DNA of 64,000 bases from Acanthosoma haemorrhoidale (GCA_930367205.1 OV884015.1:78011341-78075340), one strand, 5' to 3'. Shown: positions 8,955 to 20,079, counted from the first letter of the stretch. Numbers and translations: made by a program. Notes: generated by a model from the letters alone, not told the origin.

Positions 8955-11900
8955 TATGAGTTTGGTAATGAGAATTATATATTAAATAATCTTTTTGAGG
9001 ATACTTTGTTAATTGATGAGCAAATTGTGGAAATTAAAAAAAATAATAGATGCCCAATAATAAATATTAATTTTGGCCAGATTAATAATCAAGTACTAAT
9101 CGATACAGGAGCCGAAATATCAGTATTAAATAAAACATTTTTTGAAAAAAATAAATCGAAATTTAGAAATTTGAAATTATTACCGTTAACGAAAACCAAC
9201 ATTATATCGGTATCAGGAAAAAAGACAGCCTGCGCAAATAAACAACTGTTCATGAAAATAAAAATTGACAAATGTGAATTTGATATTAATTTTTTAATAG
9301 TACCCGGAATAACACACGATGTTATAATAGGAATAGATTTTTTAAATAAGTATAAAACGATAATAAATTTTGATACTAAGATGATATCATTGAAAAATGA
9401 AAATAATAATGCAAGTGTCAGTTTTAAAAAATTTAATATCGGAGAAAAATTTAAAATTTCAGAAGAAACACATAATAGTATTAATTTAAAAATTACAAGT
9501 TTAGAAAATAATAATACAAGAAATAATATCAAAAATGATATCGATTTTATCTGTTCAGAAACAAAAAGCATTTTAAATAATAAACAGCTAATCGAGTTTA
9601 GAAATGTACTTGAGAAATATGATGAAATATTTGAAGAACGTCCTGGGTGCATAGAATGCTATGAACACAAATTAGAAGTAAATGATAATACCCCATACAA
9701 ACAGTTTCAATATAAACTAAACCCTAAATTGATAATAAAAGCAAGAGAAGAAATAAATAAGATGATAAATGACGGAATAATTGAAACATCGAATTCGTGT
9801 TATGTTAACCCCATTATATTAGTAGAGAAAAAAGATGGTACAGTTAGAATATGTTTGGATGGACGATTTTTAAATAAAAGACTTAAGCCCTTATATGATG
9901 CACCACCAAATATAGACTCAATACTATATCAATGCTCAAATTCAAAATTCATAGCAACGGTAGATTTAAAAAGTAGTTTTTGGCAAGTTAAATTAGAAGA
10001 AAATAGTAGAGAATTTACAGGTTTTCAATTTTTGAACGAAACTTTCCATTTTAAAAGAATCCCTTTCGGTTTATCAGTCAGTTTAGCTGCATTAATAAAA
10101 GCATTAAAGAAAATAATACCTACAACCTTAATGAATAACGTTAAAGTATATGTAGACGACGTCCTCATACATGCAGACACATATGAAAAGTTTTTAAGTG
10201 TTTTAACTGATCTATTCAAAATTTTCCAAAACAACGGTGTAACAATAAATTTAAAAAAATCTAAATTTTTCAAAAATAGTATTCCATTTCTAGGTTACCT
10301 GCTAACATCGGACGGTATTAAAAAAGATCCTGAAAAAGTAAATGTCATAAAACAATTTAAAGAACCAAACAATATGAAAGAATTGCAAAGCTTTCTAGGG
10401 TATATAAATTTTTATAATAAATTCTGTAGCAACTATGCCGATATTAGTAGACCACTATATAAATTAACTTCAAATAATTCAAAATTCACATGGACAAATG
10501 AACAACAAGTTGCATTCAACGAAATTAAACAAAAACTGAGTGATGATATCCTGTTAAATTACCCAGATTTTAAAAAAATTTTTTACATAGAGTCAGATAG
10601 TTCAGATTTTGCTTCAGGCGCTATTCTATATCAATTAGATAAAAATAATAAAAAGAAAATTATATCCTTTTGTAGTAGAACTTTTAAAAATTCTGAACTA
10701 AATTATTATTCAACTGAAAAGGAACTTTTAGGTATTATACACGCGATACAAAAATTTTATAATTTAATAGCAGGATACAAGATTATAGTGAAAACGGACA
10801 ACAGTGCAATTACATTTCTACATAGCTGTAAAAATCCACCCAGTCGTTTGATCAGATGGATTAATTATTTAGGGCTTTTAAATATTGATTATATTCACAT
10901 TCAAGGAAAGCGAAACAAAATTGCTGATTTCATAAGTAGAAATCCAATAGAAATCCCGGATCGATTAGGAAATGATTTTAAATTAAATGGATTACAAGAA
11001 GAAAAATTCTTTGAAAACATAGCAAATAATCAACAAAATGATGTAAAATTAAAAAGAAAATTTGAGAAAAATAAAGAAAATTATAAAATAATCAATGGTA
11101 TGATACATAAAAAATTAAAAAATAAATTCTATATTGAACTAACAAACAGTGATATGACAAGTCTGATAAACATAGTCCATTTAAAATTTTGTCATGCAGG
11201 CATGAGCAAATGTTTAAACATTATTAAAGAAAGATTTTATTGTGTCAATTTAAGAAAGTTAATTAGTAAAACATTAAAAACCTGCCATAATTGTCAGATA
11301 AACAAATCATCCGTTAAATCAATAGTACCGTATCAGCCAATAATTCCTAAAATGAAGCTAGAAATTATATCTATAGATTACTTGGGTCCATTTGTTAGTA
11401 ATAAAAATTATAAATATTTACTAGTTGCAATAGACAATTTTACTAAATATATCAAAATCTACCCAACAAAAAGAGCAAATATAACGGGTGCCATATCATC
11501 ATTAAATAAGTTTTTTCAGGAAATGGGCATACCACAAAAATGTTTGAGTGATAACGCCACTTGTTTTACATCAGACAAATGGGAAAAATTTTTAATAAAA
11601 AATAAAGTAGTTAGAATCCTTACCTCAATAAGACATCCACAAGGAAATATTTCAGAACGGGTTAATCAAGATATTTTGAAATATCTGAGACTTCTCATAA
11701 ATGAAAACCATAAAGAATGGCTAAGCCAAATTAAAAAGATAGAATCTACGATAAATAGTCTATACCATACAACCACCAATATTACACCGATTCAAGCTTT
11801 TTTCAAAATAGAACCATTACGTTTTTGGTCAGTATACATTGGAGACAATCCAAACAAATCACAATTCAATGACCCGGAAGAAATAAATAAATTCATATAC

Positions 11901-12198
11901 GACAAATTAAATAAAATAGGAGATAAAAATAAAAACAAACATAATAAAAATAAAAATTTTTACCGAATTTAAATTACAAGATAAAGTCCTTGTTAAAGCT
12001 TTACGCATTCCTAAGGCAGGTATGAAAAACGCAAAACTTTTACCTATTTTTGAAGGACCATACAAAATTGTTAACCAAGTTGGTAAATCCACTTTCATAA
12101 TAGCAGGTGATAGAGACAACATTCGTGGAATGTTCCATGCCACGCTATTAAAGCCTTATTATGAGAATGACATAAGTCAAGAACATGTAAAAATTTGA
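8952..12198 (+). pseudogene. pol: gypsy-2 Pol: protease, RT, RNase H, integrase; one frameshift near the end
   Basis: About 1,080 codons. Protease LIDTGAEISVLN and VIIGIDFLNKY. RT: ICLDGRFLNKRL, ATVDLKSSFWQVKL, RIPFGLSVSLAA and YVDD at 10,149-10,160, then FLGYLLTSDGIKKDPEKV. RNase H: FYIESDSSDFASGAILYQ, SRTFKNSELNYYSTEKELLG and KTDNSAITFL. Integrase: HLKFCHAG with CHNCQINK zinc-binding pattern, then D in SIDYLGPF, D in LSDNATCFTS and E in SERVNQD. The frame stops at 11,972; a shifted frame from about 11,955 to 12,198 carries the missing GPY/F-like end (LPIFEGPYKIV). A one-base indel in the A/T runs near 11,955 explains this. The TTG at 9006 is not a real start; the frame runs from the gag UGA. 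Confidence 0.88.
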
Positions 12199-12410
12199 AA
12201 TTTTATTGTAATATATTGGATGTTAAAATATTGTGTTGTAAAATTATATTTATGAACATGTAAAATTTTGGTGACATACATTTTGGTATTGTAATTTAGT
12301 TATAAGAAAATACAAATGATTAATATGATGAACAAGTAAATGTAAAATCAATAGTAAAGTAAAATTTTTTAGACAAGCTCAAAAATTTTTTAAATCGGAG
12401 CGGACCCGAA
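12199..12410 (+). other. 3' non-coding tail and polypurine tract of gypsy-2
   Basis: AT-rich spacer between pol and LTR. It ends in TCGGAGCGGACCCGAA, a GC-rich, purine-leaning tract directly before the LTR start TGTTGTGATA, where plus-strand priming would begin. Confidence 0.55.
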
Positions 12411-13029
12411 TGTTGTGATATTTTAAAATGATGATTTTTAATAGTGTTTGTTTAAATAAACTCGAAATTAGCGAGCATTGAATAACGTAATAACGATCCG
12501 TGATTCATTTTTGAAAGTATGAACGTTTTTATTGTCGTCATATTAATTATTAATAATTGAAATAAAAATAATATCATATTTAATATAAGCATTTATTATA
12601 TAAACTTGTAAATAAGGCAAAGTATAAACATTCAAAACAACGGACATTAGAAGACAAGATATCAATATGGCGGAGATGGGACTATAAAAGACTGAATTCG
12701 AACCAGACTCGGCCTCATTCAGTTTTGACCTACACGAGGAGCAGACGCTACCGGAAGAAGACTACGCTCGACACAACCAAGCCGCCAGGAGACGTATCAG
12801 ACCACGCGCTGCATCTTATGAGACTCTAATCCGGACCACGCAACCAGAAGACGACCATCGAAGATATCAACACAAAGATACACTGGCCAGTATACTACGT
12901 AATTTTAATCTTAACAGTAATTTTTAGTACGTATGTAATTTATTATTTTTATATCAATTTTTATATCTTAATGTGTGTAAATAAATCCAATAAACCTTTT
13001 GCCAGAAGTTTCCTATATAATTATTAACA
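12411..13029 (+). repeat. 3' LTR of gypsy-2
   Basis: 619 bp, starting TGTTGTGATA and ending ATTATTAACA (TGTT/AACA inverted ends). A TATA box, TATAAAAG, lies at 12,683-12,690 and an initiator-like TTCAGT about 35 bases later. AATAAA occurs at 12,980 and 12,989. These fit a U3-R-U5 organisation. No second copy is in the window, so the age cannot be judged. Confidence 0.75.
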
Positions 13030-13163
13030 GAACCCTGAATTAACGTAAAAGTTATTAAATATAAAAGTTTTTAAAAATTATATAAAGAATATATAATTAA
13101 AATTAAATATTATTAATGCATCAAGCAAATATTAGAATAATATATATAACTTTATATATATAA

Positions 13164-13372
13164 AGTTAATGTCAGAGACAACTCTGTATTGAAAATTAAT
13201 ACGAGCATGGGATGTTTACATGTCGGATTACAGATAGAAATACAGTCTAATAATAGATAGGGATACAGTCAGAAATAATATAGAGATGCAGTCTATTTCG
13301 AGAACTTGAGTTAGTCTTTTGTTCCTCTTTTCCTTCTATTTTTTATCAGATCTTACCCGGGGGTGAATAACT
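13164..13372 (+). repeat. 5' LTR of the gag-only element
   Basis: Starts AGTTAATGTC and ends GAATAACT. It shares a block with the 3' LTR (GATTACAGATAGAAATA and GTCTATTTCGAGAACTTGA) and has an extra repeated ATAGATAG/ACAGTC segment between these that the 3' LTR lacks. The following TTGTGCCGAAACCCAGGA at 13,372-13,389 is a tRNA-Phe primer site with two mismatches. Confidence 0.65.
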
Positions 13373-13454
13373 TGTGCCGAAACCCAGGAACTAGTACGGC
13401 GAGCGTTTTTTTTTTTTTTTCCTATTTTGTCTCTCGTGTACAATTTTTCTCTCC

Positions 13455-14221
13455 TTGATTTCTCTTCTATTACGGGAATATGCTAGAGGGAGAGCTGAGA
13501 CCAGCGGTGCTCAGCGGAGCAGCGGATATACCACAGCTCCCCCAGACAACTATGGCAGCCGCTCACGGTATATTATGGCGTGGATGAAAATTCAAGCAAA
13601 TACGCCCAAAGACGTGAGAAAATTGATTTCGGATCTGGAGAGATTATCAGGAGATACCGGGGTACTGAACCACTTCCTGAAGGGGGGCGACATGCTGATG
13701 ACGTGAATAGAAGGATAACGAGCAGAAGACCTTATAACCGAAGGAGACGCCGAGTCGCTGAGAGGGTGAAGCTCGTGTGTAGGGTGAAGCGAAGCATTCT
13801 GAAGGCCGACGAAGAGACACCCTGGAGTACCGTAAAAGTACGGTTAAAAAAAGCGTTCGGAGGGTAAAGATGGACACCGGAAGAGGATATCTTCAAGATG
13901 TTTCGGGAGATGAAGCCCCAACAGATGAACATCTAGTATGCGGGAACACTCACCGAGAAGATGAGGGAGACCGTGAGCGCGGCCGAGGTGGAAGCCAGAA
14001 TGGCGCTCTTGTCAACAATTTTGAAAGTGCGGTTGGCGAAGGAAACAGGAAGAAAAGAGGGGCTTACTGGGGAACACACGTTTCTAGAATGGGCCCAGGA
14101 GATGGTGGACACTAGCGCCAGAGAAGAGGAGGTTACAGGTTATGAAGAAATAGCGATGAATGAAATGTATGCTAAGATGATGACTGAACAATGGAAGAGG
14201 GAAATGGAGGAGAAATCGTGA
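13455..14221 (+). pseudogene. Broken gag related to gypsy-1 Gag
   Basis: Gag similarity jumps between frames. 13,455-13,706 holds DVRKLISDLERLSGDTG and LNHFLKGGD (compare DLRKAVAELERFTGELG and LNHLLKGGD in gypsy-1). 13,760-13,867 holds CRVKRSIL and ADEETPWSTVKVRLKKAFGG. 13,961-14,221 holds MALLSTILKVRLAKETGRKEG and DTSAREEEV, with an in-frame stop at the end. At least two frameshifts are needed to follow it. The zinc knuckles are missing. It cannot make Gag. Confidence 0.8.
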
Positions 14222-15194
14222 GAAACAAGTTATAAAGATGGTGATCAGGTGAATGAGGAGTTGAAAGTTTGTAAAGATAAGCCAAGTTTGGATGAGGGAA
14301 TATCCGTTAGTGGCAGTTCATTGCCTGACGATAGCTCACAGGAAGGAGTGAAAGGAGAAGGACGAAATTGCAGTATCGTTTATATTTGTATTTTTATCCA
14401 TATTTGTTTTGTTGATATTGGGGTTTTTGTACAACCAGACGAACGTAGTAATTATTAAATTTGATATGCAGATTCAAGTGTTCTACCAATACCGGGGCGC
14501 CACAGGGTGGCCTCACTTGCATGATCCAGAGGCTTCAAGTTATTAAGACACGGAAGCACGGGCAAAGAAACCTGAGTCTGCCTAATATTTACACATTGGT
14601 ACTGGAATTCCAAAACCCTCCCGGCCTCCGCTGCTCGATAAAAACGATCTACGAAATCAAAGGAAAGAGAAGTAAGGAAAATTGACGAGTGCCAGAGTAC
14701 AAAAAAGCTATGGAATGAATAGCCGAAGGATCAAAGGATTATGAGGAACCGAAGAGAAACAGAACAACAAGCGATACAAAAGAAGATATTGACCGTTTGA
14801 CAATACTTAGATGTGGTCTTCTCTCCCTGAAAAAAAGAAGAAACGGTAGTATATTTTCGGCAATATTATTATTTTTTTCATAAGTGGTTTTTAACATCAA
14901 CGGGGGACAAAAAGTGGACCCGAAATGATGTGACAGACAGGCACAGAGGTGGAAACACAGTGGTTCCAATTGGGAGGGGGGGGGCTGCCCTTTGATCGCT
15001 TTATGAGTTTTGGTTACAAAAAACATTTTTATCATTATATCGTCCACAATGCTGCAAAAGGTCATAAATCGTTCTCAGCGTATATATTGCGACCAAGATG
15101 TTTTTGTGTTTTTTTATTGTATAATGTAAGGAAATATTGAATTGTCCGCTAAGAGTATTGGGGCACGATCAATTGTACATAGCCCACTGTTAGA
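14222..15194 (+). other. Unassigned internal part of the gag-only element
   Basis: No pol motif. A 69-codon frame at 14,249-14,458 contains one hydrophobic run (IVYICIFIHICFVDIGVFV) that could be a membrane segment. One could think of an env remnant, but nothing else supports it. The rest shows short frames only. Confidence 0.4.
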
Positions 15195-15217
15195 GTTCCT
15201 GACGGATGGTCAGGAAC
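15195..15217 (+). other. Perfect 9-bp hairpin before the polypurine tract
   Basis: GTTCCTGAC, loop GGATG, GTCAGGAAC, immediately followed by the polypurine tract at 15,219-15,228. It may be a packaging or RNA-end structure of the element; the role is unknown. Confidence 0.6.
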
Positions 15218-15228
15218 CGGCTGGGGGG

Positions 15229-15318
15229 AGTTAACATGTAACAATGAAAACATCCCATGATCCCATCTATATATGTTAGATTACAGATAGAAATAAAGTA
15301 GTCTATTTCGAGAACTTG
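15229..15318 (+). repeat. Partial 3' LTR of the gag-only element
   Basis: Begins AGTTAACATG after the polypurine tract and matches the 5' LTR through GTCTATTTCGAGAACTTGA, then breaks off into the next repeat. Confidence 0.65.
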
Positions 15319-15551
15319 ATTATATATAATTATAGATTCTCAGGTGACTCCATTCACAAATCATCATCTTGTATTTCCTGTAGCATTATACCCACATTTT
15401 TTTTCCTCCATTGCCCCTTTAAATTTCCAGATAATTATATAGAATTATAGATCCTCAGGTGAATCTATTTACTAATTTAATAATTTGTTTGTATTTCCTG
15501 TAGCATCACTACATTATATACAGGTTTTGTTATTTTATAGAAATTATATAA
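15319..15551 (-). repeat. SINE-like repeats (one partial, one complete)
   Basis: 15,398-15,541 matches the repeats at 38,415 and 40,574: poly-T, then CCCCTTTAAATTTCCAGATAA, ATCCTCAGGTGAATCTATTTA, TTTCCTGTAGCATCACTAC and ATACAGGTTTTG. 15,325-15,397 is a partial, more diverged copy in the same orientation. Read on the minus strand the element ends in poly(A). Confidence 0.7.
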
Positions 15552-15559
15552 TGAATAAA

Positions 15560-16130
15560 CAAGTATAATGATATACATTATACGTTACTGGACTAAACTG
15601 GCTAATAAAGGTGATGGGGCTCACCTTTTTGATCAACCTTAAAACTAACCTACATACTAATACTTATCCTAATTTTTCCCCAACAGTCTGTTGCCATCGA
15701 TGTGGGAGGGGTGGTGGGGTCATAGTGTTAAACACTGGGTTTGTCAAGTGCTGCAACGAGTAAAAAAACTTAATGTGTCCCCGGCAGATGAACTCACCCA
15801 CCGACGGCACACCAAGCAACGGGTCAGCGTTCTTCAACCTCTCGAAAGAGGTATGTCGGACCAATTTTCGCATGATTCCATTCTGGAAGTGTTGGAGACA
15901 TTTGGCTGTATTGTCAGTCAAATGGGTAAATAGCGGGGCACCGTACGTAGCAGAGCTGGCCGGAGGACACATTTATATATCGTCAATTTGAGACGAAGCG
16001 ACAGGTTAGGTGAAGTTAGCAAGTGCGATAGCCGGTAAGACCTTTGTCGTACTTTTTCTATTTGATTACTAAAATGAGTAGAGAAAGGGAGATGCCTATC
16101 CATTTTTATACCCAAATAGTGCATTTAGAA
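15560..16130 (-). pseudogene. RT C-terminus of a second LINE family
   Basis: Minus strand. 16,124-15,945 reads YLGIKMDRHLPFSTHF ... RSYRLSHLLTS ... LTIYKCVLRPAL. After a one-base shift near 15,945, 15,944-15,664 reads TYGAPLFTHLTDNTAKCLQ ... IMRKLVRHTSF. This is the region after the FADD motif in Jockey-like RTs (YLG box and the TYG/LW segment). It differs clearly from the family of copies A to I. 15,660-15,560 would be its 3' UTR. The 5' part is missing. Confidence 0.75.
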
Positions 16131-17940
16131 CTCACCAGCTTTCTCAATTTATAAACCCACAATTTATAAATTATATTTTTCATTGTAAATTATTATTATA
16201 GAATGTGAGAAGAAATAAAAAAAGTGTAATGCTTCGAGAGCAAACAATAAAAATAATTTTGTTTGATTTCAAATGTTTTTTTTATTCATCAATATTTCGG
16301 CTAATCAAATATTGCACTCAAAAGGCAATTTTCAGTGACCAACATATTTTAATAAATAAAATGAAGTGTTTCGGTCAATAAAACCGAGTAGTTTTTTTTT
16401 GCCATCGTTGAAATAAGTATTTTTTTGTAAATTGTTGCATAGTACAGAGGTCATATCTGGATACTATTTCTTCACACTTCATGTATTTAGTTTACATTAA
16501 AAAAATACATCTTAGTTTAAAGCCAATGTAAATAAATTTAGCTGGAATTAATAAAATTAGAAGCTTAAGAAAATTCGTTACTGGTCTACTAACTCACGGG
16601 TCAACGGTCGATAAAAATAGCATGTGACATTAAAAGGAGAAAAAAAGGTCCTAGAAAACTTAGAGAAAATCAAGAAAAATACAACACAGTAACAAAACTA
16701 ACACACATTAACGGGCTAGCTAAACGAACAAATAGTGAACAAATTTGGGTTTAAAGCTAGATAACAATGTACATGTACATGGACATGTATGTCCAGACTT
16801 AAATGTTAAATGCATCACGGATGAAGGATTCGTAGTCGAATATCTGATGTAGAATTCAAGTATTTATTATTTAGTTATCTCGTGTTTACAATAGTCTTGT
16901 CCACAACAATGATATATTTCCAAAGATGTTTCTTTGTATATTTTCCTAAAACATATTATGTATTAGTATTATAATGCGAACCTTGCTGAATCAAATGGTA
17001 CAATCAGTTTCCAACCTTACAACCCCACCTAATAATTGATGTAAAGGAATAGGTTAGTTGAAGTGTAACGTTGCGGAGTAAAATCTTGGGCGTTCGCTAA
17101 CGATGCAAACAGTTTGAGAGGCAAGTGTCAGGGAAGGAAGTTAGCGGTCAGTATGCTGATCGTGTAGGCCCTAATTTGACAGGGCCCGTCTCTCACCACC
17201 TGTCACAAGTTACTTCGACCCTTCTGATATCACGTAATAGTAGCCAAGTTTCTTTCAGTTCGACAAAAAAAAATATATGAAACGGCTGAGTGAAACTTTA
17301 GCAAGCCGTATGAAATGATCTTTAGCCCTAGGGAAGTTTCACTCAGAGGAAAACGAGCGCTGCTGAGAAGAGAGAATAGCGTATAAATAATAAGTCTAAT
17401 TAAATCTCCAGAGGTCGATAAAACAATTCAACAAGATCTTACACAACTTTCCTATTATTTTTAACTGGACGTGTACAATTAAATAATTTCATATCCCGAT
17501 ATAGTAAAATCCAAACCCCCTTAAAAAATTATATCTATATTGAGATGTCCTGGAATGTTGATTTTCCAAAATTTACCACGTTTAATCTTAATTTTGATTG
17601 ATTTAAAGCTCCGAACACGTGACCTCTCCTTCACCCAATAAGAGTGAGCCTGGTGGCGTTGAAGAGGGAAATGTTTGTTCACGCCTACCCTTGAGTGAAG
17701 GACGTACTTTATTTCATAGTGATCGATTATTTTAAAATTATTGAAAAATAATTATACTACGAAATAAAGAAAATCTCCGCTTAAGATAGTAGTGGGGGCC
17801 GCTTCAAGAAACAGCACTGTGGCTGAAAAATCATACCGACGACCAGAAGAAAAATAGGGAACGAGGTATGTTACAATAATTAAAATACTTTCACTCCCTA
17901 CTCTTCAGTACATAACAGTAATTTTATTTTGAATTCATGA
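16131..17940. other. Intergenic, no gene; contains two small inverted repeats
   Basis: AT-rich sequence without a convincing frame. It holds twin palindromes at 16,767-16,795 and a 13-bp perfect inverted repeat at 17,286-17,346 (see findings). 17,040-17,240 is richer in G+C but not recognised. Confidence 0.45.
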
Positions 17941-18160
17941 CTACCTAGAGATATTGAGTAGATGTAGCGAATCGCTATAGTAGAATTTATCTGTACCAAA
18001 TTCACTATCTGATGTCTTCTGGAACAAAAAATTAAGCAATGATCCTTGGCTTATGACGCCATCAGGGAGCACATGGATTTTATGACCGGAAGATGCAGTC
18101 TCAGCAACAAAGTCTGTGCTAAATTCATCAAGGTTAAGGGTCATTTATTTGTAAGCCGTC

Positions 18161-19095
18161 AGAAAACCTCAGATCGTAAATTTAGTGAAGGTCCTCTCCT
18201 AGGAAGGCGATGCTGATACTTCCAGCTATACTATTCATTCCAGGATATAAGTTTTTTTATTTTGATACTTCTTGCTAAAATTACAATCTTTCTTATTAGG
18301 CATCATTTCACCCGCTCATTCATATAGTATTTACAAACAACCCAAAGGCCTCCCAAATCCACATGGTTGTCACCTCCCTCACATGCGAAAGAGGAAGCGA
18401 AATCTTAGGAAGCCCACACGCTCGTCCGTCAGCCGCGTCACCAGATACGAGCCAGTGGAGGCTAACGAAGAGCGCGAGAGCCATAGACGCTCAGGACATG
18501 ATTGTAGAAACTGAACGTTGCCAGGACTCCCACTGTCACGCATTTATAGCAGGTCACGAGGCTATTGCTGTTTCAGTCTCCAAGGAGGATTAGAGGGATG
18601 AGTGGTGCAGTACAATGACTGTGCTACGGGATTAGGGTGGTTGGATAGGTTACTATGGAATTCCATGAACTTGGAAGGGATGAGTTCAAGAAGGATATAA
18701 GTTAATATATTTTTTTTAAAGTATTCCTAGAAGATCTTAAATCGTGAATTTATTACAGATACATCCAACTTCCGACAACAGGGATGTTGCTACTTCCGGT
18801 CATACTCTCTCTGTATTCCACAATGCTAAGTTATTCTATATATTAACTAAAGCGCGTTTGTCTCAGTGACTCGAGAAGACCTCAGATCGTGAATTTATTA
18901 CAGATACATCCAACTTCCGACAACAGGGATGTTGCTACTTCCGGTCATACTCTCTCTGTATTCCACAATGCTAAGTTATTCTATATATTAACTAAAGCGC
19001 GTTTGTTGTCTCAGTGACTCGAGAAGACCTCAGATCGTGAATTTAGTCAAGATTTCTACTCCAACAGTGGTACTTCCAATTCCAGACATAATTAT
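18161..19095. repeat. Tandem repeat, 145-148 bp unit, split by a LINE
   Basis: Units start at 18,730, 18,875 and 19,023 with GAAGAYCTYARATCGTGAAT. The first two full units are near-identical except for their first bases and a TTG insertion. The third is partial and diverged. A further diverged unit starts near 18,161 and is interrupted at 18,253 by LINE copy D, resuming at 18,692. Confidence 0.8.
18254..18691 (-). mobile_element. LINE copy D, 5'-truncated, with 12-bp target duplication
   Basis: Minus-strand 3' end of the copy A family: the last ORF2 codons and the 3' UTR, including the shared segments GTGGATTTGGGAGGC and AGATTGTAATTTTAGCA. It is flanked by AGGATATAAGTT at 18,242-18,253 and 18,692-18,703, a perfect 12-bp duplication. 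The 3' tail is A-rich (AAAATAAAA). Confidence 0.9.
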
Positions 19096-20079
19096 TTTCC
19101 TATATTTATTTCATAATTTACTTTTTAAATTATTTACAATAATTTTGGTATGTCGTAATAATGAGGTATATTGCAATATGTGTGTGATATACTGCATTAA
19201 TCAAATACCCAGCAGGTTACCTTATCGAAGCCGCTGGGATCCGAACAGGGTCCTGCAATTATCAATTAATCAATTATTCAAATAACGATTAATTATTATT
19301 AAATAGCTCCATAATATAATAGTCCTGGTGTATTAAAAATTTCCTAACGTACATTGGGCTATTTAGGTACTTATTTAGTATGACTAAAGGAAATTAGCAG
19401 TTAAAGCTAAATAAAATATTCTAACCATTAACAACTGGAAAAGAGAGATACATTTTATTAAATGAGTGTATGGATAGTCTAGTTTCAAAACAGTATACTA
19501 ATAAATATTCAGAGACATAAATAAAAGTTTAAGCTATGTTACAAAATCCCACGAATATGGTAATATGTGCTTTACGAATGTGGTAACGAATGTAATCATT
19601 ATTATAATTTTAATTTATATAATAAAATGTTAAAAAAACTAACAATAATAATACTAAACGAAATAATAATCAATAACGAACAACTATTCCCCCCCCCCCT
19701 TAATTTAGGATTTCCTGTTAAACCACATATAAAATTGAAAATTTTAATAATCCATAATTCAATTTATTTGTAGGTATCAACTTATCTACTATTGTCGGTT
19801 TTGATTACGTTTTTGTTAAATTGTCAACGATTGGACTCAATTTCAATTTTCTGAGAATCTATTTCAACTAGACGGTCATATTAATTTAGTTTCAAACATT
19901 GTGTATTCAGAACCCACCTCAGTGGTAAGCATAAATGAAATGTACCGATGTACTTCAAACGTGGGTACATCAAGATTTCTCATGTTCTGTTCGGGGACCG
20001 AACAGTTGACCAACTCCAATTTGTATTGAGTTTTCTGTAGGATGCAAGCCAAGTCTTGCTTTCCCCTATTCCAAAGCGT
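19096..20079. other. Intergenic, no gene; probable 3' side of the exon at 20,080
   Basis: AT-rich. A minus-strand AATAAA near 19,763 could be the poly(A) signal of the gene ending at 20,080. A perfect 8-bp hairpin, CTGTTCGG-GGA-CCGAACAG, is at 19,987-20,005. 19,195-19,252 has a weak B-box-like TGTTCGGATCC on the minus strand. A poly-C run is at about 19,690. Confidence 0.4.

Larger units (their letters stand above)
7775..13029 (+). mobile_element. AT-rich Ty3/gypsy element gypsy-2, lacking its 5' LTR
   Basis: Contains gag (to 8951), pol (to 12,198, with one frameshift), a non-coding tail, a polypurine tract and a 619-bp 3' LTR. It has no 5' LTR or primer site; its coding part starts a few bases after the broken RT of gypsy-1. 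Lys/Asn-rich, A+T-rich codons set it clearly apart from gypsy-1. The protein order PR-RT-RH-IN is that of Ty3/gypsy. I do not assign a clade; the absence of zinc knuckles in Gag recalls mdg3-like elements. Confidence 0.85.
13164..15318 (+). mobile_element. Gag-only decayed relative of gypsy-1
   Basis: 5' LTR, primer-like site, broken gag, about 1 kb of unassigned internal sequence, hairpin, polypurine tract GGCTGGGGGG and a partial 3' LTR. No protease, RT or integrase motif is seen. At roughly 2.1 kb it fits a non-autonomous LTR element, or an autonomous one with a large internal deletion. The insertion target is TATATAA-like, as for gypsy-1. Confidence 0.7.

Noticed and set aside
14249..14458. 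Possible env remnant with one hydrophobic segment
   Set aside because: A single membrane-like run with no signal peptide, cleavage site or glycoprotein features; not enough.
17941..18144. 67-codon minus-strand frame as a host exon
   Set aside because: A stop lies directly before the ATG, no good acceptor is seen, and the donor-like GTAGTC is weak.
19195..19252. tRNA gene
   Set aside because: Only a B-box-like TGTTCGGATCC is present; no cloverleaf can be folded.
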